From Paralithodes platypus (lineage: Eukaryota > Arthropoda > Malacostraca > Decapoda > Lithodidae): a DNA stretch of 64,000 nt. Where the stretch lies: positions 50,289,990 to 50,353,989 of the forward strand of contig CM064509.1 in assembly GCA_032716605.1 (NCBI GenBank), read 5' to 3'. The position numbers and the translations under genes are program-made. Under the pieces are notes generated by a model. It was not told the origin of the DNA. It was given only the letters and a program-made list of their open reading frames with translations, and did no database searches. Positions 53,650 through 62,945 of this stretch are shown here, piece by piece. Position 1 is the stretch's first letter, and each line of letters opens with the position of its first letter.

Positions 53650-55857
53650 TTAATTACCCCTACGGGACTTTGGCAAGGGACCCACACAATCTATCACAAT
53701 TTTACTAAATGGCTTGCCAAAGGCCGGCACAGGTTTCAATGGCGCTGGACGAATGACTTGGTTGGGCTTTCCCACCTTCTGGCATACTGCGCAACTTTTA
53801 CAAAATTCTACCACATCGCTCTTCAGACCAGGCCAATAAAAATGTCTCAATAGCCTATCTACAGTTTTGCGTACCCCCAAGTGCCCCGACAGACTTGAAT
53901 CATGGAACAAGGTCATTACATTACTTCTATACTTTTTAGGAACTACAACTTGCACTTTCACTTCCCAATGATCTCTCGCCGGAACACTTGGTGGTCTCCA
54001 CACTCTTACCAATACACCATCTTGACGGAAAAACCCTACAGAGTCACCACTGGGCTTACCGTTCCTCTCTGCCTCATTTCTAATGTCAGCCAATCCCTTA
54101 TCTACAAGTTGTGCATTAATCAGTTCATTCTTATCAACAATGAAGTCAGGACCAAGTTCCACTTTATACTGTATATCCTCTACCACCTTATCTACTGGTA
54201 CCTTAACCTCACCAGAGTTATCGCTCACTGCAGGTTCCACAACAAAATTATCCAATGCCATGTCATCACGGTACGACTGATCTTTAGCCATATCTCTGGT
54301 GACAACACACGCTGGATATACATCAATAACTCCAACTCCCTCTTCCTTCACACAACCATCGGCATCCACATGATCAACAAAATTCACCGGGATGGTTACA
54401 TTAACCGTCACAGTATCGGCCAGAGGATTTTCAGTCATCTTGGGTTCAGGTACGACTCGGTCACCTGCTAAATCATTACCCAACAGTAAATCAACGCCAT
54501 CCACAGGTAACTCATCCTCCAACCCAACTTCACATTTACCCGTAATGAGTGCAGTTTCAAGATTCACTTCATGTACTGGGACGATCCTTTTACCACCCAA
54601 CTCCTTCACCCTAACCTCATCACCAGAATACGACTCTTCTGACCATTCAAGTGTTTTCTTGAGGACTAGAGTTTGGTTAGCTCCTGTGTCTCTTAGTACA
54701 ACAATTTTCTTTACAGGACCTCCCTCAATAGAAATTTTACCCTCAGTTATAAAAGGTTCAAAGTCTCCAAAGGACCGCTTCTCAACACTGTGCTTGGTAC
54801 CTGACACAACCTTGTGCTTACTCCCAGGCTTCCCCCAAGACACAGTCAGTCCCGCAGACTTTACTACCTTCTTACACTGGAACTTGTAGTGGCCAACCTC
54901 TTCACAACCATAGCATTTAACTGGTGGCTTACTTCCAGCGGCGTGTGTACCGGTACCAGCGCCAGATCGTGGTCTTGCATCACTTCGCGGCTGCCAGTGA
55001 GGCTTGCTGGCCAAACTATTACCTGCAACCTGGTTGTTCTGTTTCCCAGTATTACCCACACTCTGACCCTGCTGGTTCTTACTATATTGGTTTCTATATG
55101 GTGGCGGTCTGTTTCCACCATGCCTATGTGATACATCATGTTGGTACATTTTATGGGCCACTGCTAATTTCTCCGAGAGTCGTGCTGCCTCCATTAAATC
55201 TTTAACATTACACTTACTTATCTCATATTTTACATCAGGGTGTACCAAATTCTTAAACTGCTCCAACATCATCATTTGTCGCAGACCCTCAAACGTACTC
55301 ACTTCTTCAGATTTACACCATCTGTCAAACTTCATCGTACATTCCCTGCCTAATTCTATATACGTCTGCTCTGAAGACTTCCTAATTTCCCTAAACCTTA
55401 CTCTATACACCTCTGGATCCATCTGCACAGTCTTCAGCACAGCTTCTTTCACAGTAGCATATATCACAGATTCAGCCAAACTCAAACATGCATAAGCCTC
55501 TCTTGCTTTGCCCACAAATTTTGTTTGAACCAAAATAGCCCAGTCAGTCTCCTCCCAACTCTTTATTGTAGCTAGTTTCTCAAATTGGATAAAGAAGTCT
55601 TCTGCCTCCTCTTCCTTGAACGCTGGCAACTGGCTAATTCTAGGGTCTTTCTCTCGGTTAAAGTTACGTCCCCCATGGCTCGCTTCTAGCTCTAACCGCT
55701 TTAATTTAATCTCTCTATCCACCTGAAGTCTTTCTCTCTCTCTTTCAGCCTCAGTCTCTAATTGAATTTTCTTAAATTCAAACACCAACTTCAATTTCTC
55801 AAGTGCTAACTTCTCACTCAACTGCATTGCTTCACTAGGATCAGCCATAGCTTGCAC
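53650..55857 (-). CDS. Retrotransposon 2 Gag, protease and integrase N-terminus
   Basis: 735 codons. A Gag coiled coil at ~10-60 (KLKLVFEFKKIQLETEAERE) is followed by a capsid-like part (FKEEEAEDFFIQFEKLATIK, DPEVYRVRFREIRKSSEQTY). Zinc knuckle CYGCEEVGHYKFQC is at 315-328. The aspartic protease has VLRDTGANQTLVL (DTG 390-392) and DLLLGNDLAGDRVV. Integrase then starts with LSGHLGVRKTVDRLLRHFYW, CKSCAVC (HHCC finger) and IVIDCVGPLP (first catalytic Asp). An in-frame TAA at ~53647-53649 ends it. The true Gag start lies upstream (next entry). Confidence 0.93.
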   Translation of the reverse strand: MQAMADPSEAMQLSEKLALEKLKLVFEFKKIQLETEAERERERLQVDREIKLKRLELEASHGGRNFNREKDPRISQLPAFKEEEAEDFFIQFEKLATIKSWEETDWAILVQTKFVGKAREAYACLSLAESVIYATVKEAVLKTVQMDPEVYRVRFREIRKSSEQTYIELGRECTMKFDRWCKSEEVSTFEGLRQMMMLEQFKNLVHPDVKYEISKCNVKDLMEAARLSEKLAVAHKMYQHDVSHRHGGNRPPPYRNQYSKNQQGQSVGNTGKQNNQVAGNSLASKPHWQPRSDARPRSGAGTGTHAAGSKPPVKCYGCEEVGHYKFQCKKVVKSAGLTVSWGKPGSKHKVVSGTKHSVEKRSFGDFEPFITEGKISIEGGPVKKIVVLRDTGANQTLVLKKTLEWSEESYSGDEVRVKELGGKRIVPVHEVNLETALITGKCEVGLEDELPVDGVDLLLGNDLAGDRVVPEPKMTENPLADTVTVNVTIPVNFVDHVDADGCVKEEGVGVIDVYPACVVTRDMAKDQSYRDDMALDNFVVEPAVSDNSGEVKVPVDKVVEDIQYKVELGPDFIVDKNELINAQLVDKGLADIRNEAERNGKPSGDSVGFFRQDGVLVRVWRPPSVPARDHWEVKVQVVVPKKYRSNVMTLFHDSSLSGHLGVRKTVDRLLRHFYWPGLKSDVVEFCKSCAVCQKVGKPNQVIRPAPLKPVPAFGKPFSKIVIDCVGPLPKSRRGN

Positions 55858-55860
55858 AGC

Positions 55861-56061
55861 TTATGTTACTCCTTTCAGCACTCCCAAGGAAGACATTCCT
55901 TCCACCAACTCTCTCTGCATATCACTCTTAACATTGGATTTTATAGTAATTTCATACAAAACACCCAAATTTAGTAACTCTTCTTTCGAACATTGGTATA
56001 GGTAATGCACATCACAAGTCTTGGAAAAGTTTTCAACGTTATCAGACATATTGATTGGCAC
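55861..56061 (-). pseudogene. Retrotransposon 2 Gag N-terminus, separated by a stop
   Basis: 66 codons from MPINMSDNVENFSKTCDVHY, KEELLNLGVLYEITIKSNVK to GVLKGVT, then TAA at 55861-55863 in the same frame as the long Gag ORF. The start MP and the SKEEL-L pattern match the Gag N-terminus of retrotransposon 1 (MPQLINDEDARVF, LSKSELKVL), so this is the original N-terminus. Confidence 0.8.
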
Positions 56062-56280
56062 CTGATGAAAACATCTGAAGAATTAGGCTATGAGTATAAC
56101 AAACAATAGATCTTACCAAATTAATAGGCCTAGCCTAGCCTATACAGTACATAAATGTGGACACATAGCACATAAAATATTTCAATTAATGTGTAGGCCT
56201 AATTAACACAGTAAATTAATGTGGATAGCCTACATTGCACATAAAATATTTGCACTCACTTGTAATTTACCTCATACCTT

Positions 56281-56875
56281 AGAACGTAGAATGACAAAAA
56301 TGATCCATAATATTAGAAATCTTCCGTATGAAGAAAGGTTGAAGAAATTAGGCTTACATTCGTTAGAGAGACGCAGAGTTAGAGGTGACATGATAGAGGT
56401 ATTCAAGTGGGTTAGTGGAATTAATAAAGGAGACATGAACAATTTACTAAAGCTCAGTGATAGCGAAATAACTTACAAATGGTTTCAAATTAGATAAATT
56501 TCGTTTCAGAAAAGATATAGGCAAATATTGGTTTGGTAACAGAGTTGTAGATGGGTGGAATAGGCTACCAAGTGATATAGTGGGATCAAGAACGATAGGG
56601 AGCTTTAAGATAAAATTAGATAGGCATATGGACGAGATGGGTTGGGTGTGAGGGGGATCTACCAGGTGTGGGCCACTCGGCGCTCAGCAGACCCCGATAT
56701 CTTGTGTTAATCTCTGACCGTTTTGGTGGGGTCAGTACTCGAGGTATTAGTAAGATGGGTCTATAATTGGGCCTTGTAATTGGGGTTGGGTGTGACAGGG
56801 ATCTGCCTTGTATGGGCCGATCGGCTTTTTGCAGACTCCCATTTTCTTATGTTCTTATGTTCTTAGGCCAAGGCT
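56281..56875 (+). mobile_element. CR1 family A 3' fragment in the leader of retrotransposon 2
   Basis: 5'-truncated copy: RRMTKMIHNIRNLPYEERLK, RRRVRGDMIEVFKWVSGINK, ending in the octamer repeats TTCTTATG (56851-56869). It is similar to 23010-23600 (complement), but retains the five-A run that the other copy has shortened. It lies between Gag and the 5' LTR, so it inserted after the retroelement. Confidence 0.9.
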
Positions 56876-56933
56876 ATAAGGACTGCCCAACCAGTCAACA
56901 CACAGAACAGATCCCGGTCAGGCCCCCACAATA

Positions 56934-57707
56934 TGTTATGACCTACCGTACCTAGTAGCAGCAGGACCCTCAACTCCTCAATACATTAGTCAATACATGA
57001 TTGAAATAATTATCTTGGTGAAATAGACAGGTATCATGGAGACAAGAAAATACTCGCTTCTTACTACCACCTACTATAAAGCTGAGGCATATTATACATC
57101 ACTGGTCAGTTCATCATAATCAATGCATATCAAAGGTACAAATCAAAAGTCAACGATAACAATTGAACATAAGTGTTTATATAAAATAATTCAGTTCAAA
57201 GACAGCAAGGCAATGAGCACATATTTGGGATACAGTATATAGTACAAACCAGGGGTGATGGCTCTCTCTCTATACCCTATTAATCATCTGTGACATTTCA
57301 AATGAATTACAAAGCAAAACAAAATATCTGACAAAACATGATAACATTGATATTAATGGATTATAACATCACCTCAAATCTACCAGTCAAACCTATGAGA
57401 TGGCCCAGAGAGAGAGAGAGAGAGAGAGTACCGGTACATCTTTCAAATTGCAAAACATAAACAGATATATTTTCGCTCTCCCCTCATCTCTCTACAATTT
57501 ATTCATATTACAATAATTACTAATAATCATAATAAACTACCATTAATATGGTATAGTTAAAATATAATATTAATTTGGTGATACATCTTTACAATACCAA
57601 AATAGAAAACTTGGAGAACTGTTAGGCTACGGTGGAAACTAAAGCAAACATAATTACAGGCCACAAATTCAGTTAGTGACATGAATATACAGTACATATA
57701 TGTAACA
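56934..57707 (-). mobile_element. 5' LTR of LTR retrotransposon 2
   Basis: 774 bp, TGTTATGACC...ATGTAACA, nearly identical to 50457-51231. Differences include a longer GA tract (57409-57428) and a few substitutions. Its flanks join into F2; the empty sequence is at 24680-24700 in F1 (CAATTTACTATATATATAAT). Confidence 0.95.
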
Positions 57708-58895
57708 ATATATATAATTGATTCCTATCTATATGCGCCTATATTACTTTTAATATGAACATATGAACATTGGAAAGCAATAGAACAATTGATAACAGCA
57801 ATTGGCCGGTGAAAATCGTATATTTTAGCCCCACGGTAGTAATCTGACCTTGACCGGCGAGAGACAGACACCCTCCCTCTCTCTTGTCTCGCAAGGTACT
57901 GAGAGACACGGGGAGCTCTCAGACTGCCTTAGAGGGTCGGAGATACACTCGATCCCCCTTCCTCCCCCCTCTCTCCAATCCGTCCTCGTACGAAAATACT
58001 CGATAAATATCGTGAATAATAGAGAAACTACCGGATAATTGAGGAAGGGGGAAGGAGGAGGAGAAGGGGACCTGGGGGGGGGGGGGGGGGGCGGGTGGCA
58101 CATGTGTAGGAGTGGTAGAAAGTACTGGAGGGGAATTATCTCACCTAATCACAAATTGCTTTGTTTTGAGTGCCACTAGGATGTTTCGAAATATTTTGTT
58201 TATGCCTTGGATCTAAAGAGTCTGGCCGCATTCGCCCAGTAGAACCTTCTACCCGGGAAAGGCGCCGAGACTCTTAAGAGGTTTTAATGGGCCTCTTAAG
58301 AGGTTAGGCATAAAAAAATACCTTTCAAAACACCCCACTGGCACTCAAACCAAAGCAATATGTGATTAAGTGAGATAGTTCCCCTCCATGCCTCCTATCA
58401 CTCCTTCACATATGTCCCCCCCCTTCCCCTCCCTCCCCTCAAATATCACTGATTTTTCCTCTTATTCCCCCCTTTATCGGGTAATTTTCGGCGTGAATTT
58501 ACCTCACGCCGTCTCTATAACACGGGCAAGGCAGCTAGAGATCCTAGCAACAAACAGACTTCTACTTAAAGCCGTCAAAGCCTGACACTGCCGCTTTGGA
58601 GCATAGGAGGGAAGGATATACACCGCGTCGGCTCTCCCCTCCTGATACGATCAGACGGCAATAATACGTCTTTTTGACCCCCCAAATACTATTCCCAATT
58701 GTTTTATTGTTCTTAAATGTTAATATCTTCATATTAAACATAAAATAGGCACATATGAATACGTAATAACAATATTTATGGTAAAATTAAAATTTTCGTC
58801 GGGAATGAAACAAATTACTTTCGCCTGGCGGGCGTTTCAAATACCAAAGCTATGCGCTTCCCGGATTAAGAGTGTGGCCGCAGTCCCTGGGTTAT

Positions 58896-58978
58896 AAATT
58901 AGTGTTACATTCAGAAGCTTTCACTCATCAGGTATTTCGCCTGTTTCCAAGGATTTGTTGATAATCAGCATCAGGGGT
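58896..58978 (-). pseudogene. CR1-B fragment, end of unit 2
   Basis: Minus-strand LIINKSLETGEIPDE text, colinear with 50192-50361 once F2 is removed. It is followed directly by the start of unit 3 at 58979. Confidence 0.75.
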
Positions 58979-59303
58979 TAGATCCTTGAGGTGCACCGCT
59001 AGTTACATTGGTCCACGTTGATGCTTCCCCGTTAATAACTACTCTTTGTTTCCTTTCACTAAGCCAATTTTCTGTCCACTGTACAACGCCGCCTTGTATT
59101 CCATGTGCTTTTAATTTCATCGCTAACCGTCTGTGTTGAACTTTATCAAAGGCTTTCTGGAAGTCTAAGTATATAATATTTACAGCTTTACTTCTGTCAT
59201 ATAGATTTAGGATATCATGGAAGAAGTCTAAAAGGTTTGTTAAGCAGGAACGTGTTTTGCGAAAACCATGTTGTGTGTCTTTTAGTATATTATTTTCCTC
59301 CAA
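58979..59303 (-). CDS. CR1-B RT, motif A to B region
   Basis: About 108 codons: ENNILKDTQHGFRKTRSCLT, LLDFFHDILNLYDRSKAVNI, IYLDFQKAFDKV (catalytic Asp region), WLSERKQRVVINGE and TNVTSGAPQGS. The catalytic YADD box would follow but is cut at the tandem-unit joint. Confidence 0.85.
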
Positions 59304-59355
59304 GTAATTAACGAGTCTGTTTCTTATTATTTATTTCTAGTATTTGTCATACTAC

Positions 59356-59897
59356 TTAGGTCAAGCTGATTGGATGATAATTGCTAGGCAAGGATTTGCT
59401 ACCTTTTTTTAAAATTAGTGTTACGTTCGCAAGCTTCCACTCATCAGGTATTTTGCCGGTTTCCAAGTATTTGTTGAAAATCAGCGTCAAGGGTTCAGAG
59501 ATCTCGCATTTAGCTTCTTTAAGAACTCTAGGAGAAATTGTATCAGCTCCAGGTGATTTGTTTTCCTTGAGGTTATCTAAACATCTCAGTACCTCTCCCT
59601 CAGTATTGCTGATAATTCTAAGAACTTCCAAATTGTTTGTCTGTGCTAGAGGTACTGTAGGCCCATAGGGATGTCCCTTACATCTTCTGATGTAAAGACT
59701 GATGCAAAGAAGTTGTTAAGAGCATTACTCATTTTGCCATCATCATTGGTAAAATCTCCATTTTCATCGACCAAGGGTCCAATCGTTGAAGTCACCACTT
59801 TCTTCTTCCTGATGTAACTGTAGAATTCTTTTCGGTTCGTCTTGCTTTGATTCGCAACATGTATCTCCAAAGTGTTTTTACTTTGTTTAATTAACAT
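59356..59897 (-). pseudogene. CR1-B RT N-terminal part and linker
   Basis: Two open pieces: 59646-59897 (SKTNRKEFYSYIRKKKVVTS, IGPLVDENGDFTNDDGKMSN, ALNNFFASVFTSED) and 59356-59631 (LRCLDNLKENKSPGADTISP, FNKYLETGKIPDEWKLANVT, LILKKGSKSLPSNY). These are the conserved pre-RT and RT1 motifs of CR1 elements, frame-shifted between 59631 and 59646. Confidence 0.85.
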
Positions 59898-60164
59898 TTT
59901 GGATTTACGTTGTAGATCTCTGAAGGCCTGTCTATTTTCATCATTATCAGAGGTTTGTAATGTCTCATGAGCATTCTTTTTAGCGAGTAGACATTCAGGT
60001 ATTTTTCTATTCCACCATTTATGTTTGTTATTATGTTCAGATCTTCTGGGTTTTTTTTATGGTATGCACTTACGTACTGTGTTCGTTTTAAATTTACGTG
60101 AACACTTTCTATGATTAGTTTATCTCATTATTATTGTTTAGAAAACTCCAATTGGCTTCTTTAA

Positions 60165-60371
60165 CCCGTACAGTACCGGGGACATCCTTCTCTGCATATT
60201 CTGGCTAGTATTAAACGATTTTATTCGGCTTAGGAAGGATGTCTTGCAATAATAAGGCTCCAAACTATCTCAACCAACCCATTTAACTACCATAGATAAT
60301 TCCTAAGCTGCATAATATCGTCTAAATATAGATAGAATACAAATGAAGACCCGATGATGGTACTCTAAGGG
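60165..60371. mobile_element. 207-bp TTAA MITE in CR1-B
   Basis: Flanked by TTAA at 60161-60164 and 60372-60375. TIRs CCCGTACAGTACC and CCCTTAGAGTACC (complement) match at 11 of 13 bases. CR1 text is continuous across the deleted insert (RNKYLKEANWSFL). Not related in sequence to family P. Confidence 0.85.
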
Positions 60372-60375
60372 TTAA

Positions 60376-60760
60376 ATACTTATTTCTGAAATTTGCTCGT
60401 AAATTTCTTAGTCGGTTTGCACTGGTTGGGCTGGGGGTCTGTATATTAATGCTAGGATTATTTTTCTTCCTTTATTATTCTTTATTAGCACATAAAATGA
60501 ATCTATAATTATTTACTATTTGAGGTTTTGACAAGAGAATTTGGTTAGGACTTTCTTTGATGAAAAATATAATGCCGCCTCCATTTTTATTAACTCTGCT
60601 TCTCTCAAACATTACATAGCTGGGAAGCGAAAAACTCTGCTAAAAAGTCTTTGTCTTCCTTATTTAGCCAAGATTCTGTTATGCCGATTACATCAACATT
60701 TTCTGCAAACACTAGTTCCTCTAGTTCTGATAATTTATTACGTATGCTTCGAACGTTCAC
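60376..60760 (-). pseudogene. CR1-B endonuclease N-terminal fragment
   Basis: Minus strand: RSIRNKLSELEELVFAENVD, VIGITESWLNKEDKDF, RSRVNKNGGGIIFFIKES. These are the first AP-endonuclease blocks, ITESWL containing the catalytic Glu. The GDFN and SDH blocks are not found. Confidence 0.8.
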
Positions 60761-60869
60761 ATAGAAGATTTTTAGAGATGTGGTTCTCGATATAATTTGA
60801 TGTTCGCCACATGTATTTGATGATTTTGCTTGTGTTGAGTTTGTATTTCTTCTGAGATTTAAGTTGTCC

Positions 60870-61165
60870 TCCCACTCTGATGACTATTGGCCCCGTTTTT
60901 TGATTGAAGGTTCTTTATGGCATCAATCAGCAGACGGCCAAACCAGGCAGCTCCTACTGGGCTTAGGTGGACACCGTCTCTTGAGAACAAATATTGATCG
61001 TGGTAGAAATTATCCGAAGTGTTGATGAAGCCGATGTTCTCTTCCCTGCAGATGTTTGTGAGTTGACGATTTATAGACGTGGATGTGGTACAGAAGAGAT
61101 ATTTTGCGTTAATTCGGGGAATGATGCCTGAGATAACAATCCAACCTCAGCCATCAGCTGGTGCC
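60870..61165 (-). pseudogene. CR1-B ORF1 C-terminus, SGNH esterase-like
   Basis: Minus strand text: IVISGIIPRI, NICREENIGFINTSDNFYHD, LFSRDGVHLSPVGAAWFGRL. The DGVHL block supplies the Asp and His of an SGNH-hydrolase dyad, a domain known from ORF1 of CR1-group LINEs. The N-terminal Ser block is missing (truncated at about 61165). Confidence 0.8.
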
Positions 61166-62379
61166 GGGCGGTCTTCAAACCTCCCGCCCGCCATACCACA
61201 GCTGAGCGCGGCTGCATGGCAGATGTACAATGCTTCCAGTTTTCGAGTGACCGTTATTTACACCACCCGAGCATCATGTGTGCCTTCATAGTTCATATAT
61301 TAGCAACATGTATCACATAATGTCGTTGTAAGTGAAGTTACAGTGTGACAAGTGCATAGATTCAAGTTTTATAAGTACCGACGAGTGGCAAGCCCCGCGC
61401 GCGTCCTGGTTACCATGGCGACTGGCGGCCATCTTGGTCCTGGACTCACGCACGTACAAACAAGGCCAGCTACCCAACAGCTGATTCCCCCATACACTTT
61501 CCCTTTCATTCAATGCCTCTCTCACGCACTGTTTATTGATTTTATACTTTACCGTATGTTTTATAGTGTAGAATATGAGCTTTACACATTGTTTTAGGCA
61601 CTTTTGACTTAGAAATATGGGTTTTGACATTGTATTTTTAGTAGGGAGATAGGGGAGGTGGTGGTGAAGGCAGGCGTGGGGGTACTGGGGGAGTGGGGGA
61701 GGACCAGTGTACCACATACGACTCGCTTGTTGTGTACGTAGCAACATGAAACACTCTCTCATCTCTCGTCTCTTCTTACCCCTATGATGACCTAGCGGAA
61801 TTTTAAGGAATGCCTGGGATCTGGGTCATCCTCCTCCTCCTCTTCCCTACTTGGTGGGGAGTCAACTATGTCATGGGGAGCAGTAGGAGAGCGATACACA
61901 TCGCGAGGCAACGAGGTAGGTCCGACACTCATGAACTACACAGGACAACTAGTGGGCTAGCGCCTAGCGGGCAGCAGCCCAGTCCTCTCTCCTCCCGCGC
62001 TCTCTCTCCCTACTCCCCACCGCAGCTGGAGTTGGGCATTGCCACTGTTGGGCAATATCATAAGGTATATCCCATATAAATTTGAACCCTCTAGCTACCA
62101 TAGGACAAGAATAAATAAGCTCGAAGTGGCGATGAGATAATTGGGTAAACTGGCTTTCCCCATCCGCCCGTACACACGCGGATAAACTAGGGGGTTGCCG
62201 AGTACCGACACTGTTCGGCAACATCATAAGGTATTATCCCATATCATTCTGAAACCTTTAGCTACCATAGGACAAGAGTTAATAAGGTTGAATTTGCGGA
62301 CGCAGTTGCTGCGGCGCTGGGGTTTAGCGTTACATATATTGCTGATGCAACACGTGCGTCGCTGGGGTCCAGTGGGTTA
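61166..62379. other. Unclassified DNA with an 80-bp direct duplication
   Basis: No gene. Frames at 61313-62227 lack domains. Two related ~80-bp blocks (62046-62125 and 62212-62293) share GCTACCATAGGACAAGA and ATCATAAGGTAT. The region ends GTCCAGTGGGTTAA at about 62380, an end similar to TTAA elements, so 62046-62380 may be part of another element whose left end was not identified. Confidence 0.5.
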
Positions 62380-62945
62380 AGAGGCAAGGTCTAAAAAAAG
62401 CCTTTTAAAAGGCCCCAGTAGCACTTAAAAAAAAGAATAGATGATTAAGTGAGATAATTCCCCTCCATACCTCCTATCACTCCTCCACATGTGTCAAAAC
62501 CCCCTCCTTCCCCCCCTTCAATTATCACCTATTTTTCCTCTTATTCCCTTGTTTATCGGTTTATTTACCACGCCAACATCTCCAATCCGGTTCTAAGGCA
62601 TGGTCATGCACCTACCGAGTGCGTGTTGTGAGAGAGTGTGAGAGAGAGACTCAATCTGCCTCTAGGTTTGGGAGAGGGAGGGTGTACGTCGTGTCTGCCT
62701 CACATTTCATGAATGAACAGTCAGCAATAATTCGCGATTTTCACCCTCCCAACACTATTCGCACTTGGTTTTTGCTGTTACAGCCTACATGTTAATATCT
62801 TCATATTAAAAGTAAAATAGGTGCATATGAATAAGTAATAACAATATTTATCGTAAAATGAAAATTTTAGGCGGGAATGAAGCCTAATATGTCCGCCCAG
62901 TAGTAGGGTGTTCAGTACATACAGCTCGCCTTTTAAAGGTTAACT
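62380..62945. repeat. Foldback F right-arm copy (diverged)
   Basis: TTAAGAGGCAAGGTCTAAAA, CCCAGTAGCACTT, GATGATTAAGTGAGATAATT, TTCAATTATCACCTATTTTT and TGTTAATATCTTCATATTAA follow in the F arm order. It ends near TTAA at about 62940. Confidence 0.75.

Larger units (their letters stand above)
51232..56933 (-). mobile_element. LTR retrotransposon 2 internal region: Gmr1-like Ty3/gypsy (IN before RT)
   Basis: A second, distinct family with the same unusual order: gag, zinc knuckle, protease, integrase, then RT and RNase H. Interrupted by in-frame TAA codons at 55861-55863, about 53647-53649 and 52801-52803, by frameshifts near 52390 and 51490, and by a CR1-A fragment in the leader (56281-56875). 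Most damage is stop codons in an otherwise single frame, so the intact ancestor was probably one gag-pol ORF. Confidence 0.93.
50366..58891. mobile_element. Foldback element F2, split by LTR retrotransposon 2
   Basis: F2 comprises 50366-50456 and 57708-58891 (about 1,275 bp). TTAA is at 50362-50365 and decayed TTAT at 58892-58895. The ends form long inverted arms: CTCATAAGCTGCGCAGCGAT / TGGTATATGAAAGTGCCCGC on the left, and the complement of the right end, which also has the TTTGAAA and CCGCCAGGCGAAAGTAATTT blocks. A poly-G run lies at 58073-58091. Same insertion point in CR1-B as F1. Confidence 0.8.
58979..61165 (-). mobile_element. CR1 family B LINE (unit 3): ORF1 esterase end, endonuclease fragment, RT half
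   Basis: Minus strand, 5' to 3': ORF1 end (61165 to ~60870), endonuclease N-terminal part (~60760-60376), a 207-bp MITE, the endonuclease-RT linker (60120-59640) and RT (59631-58979) ending at SGAPQGS. Open pieces: 59646-59897, 59356-59631 and 58971-59303. Unlike units 1 and 2, the F insertion site (CTTTTTTTAAAATTAG near 59405) is empty. Several stops and frameshifts. Confidence 0.88.
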
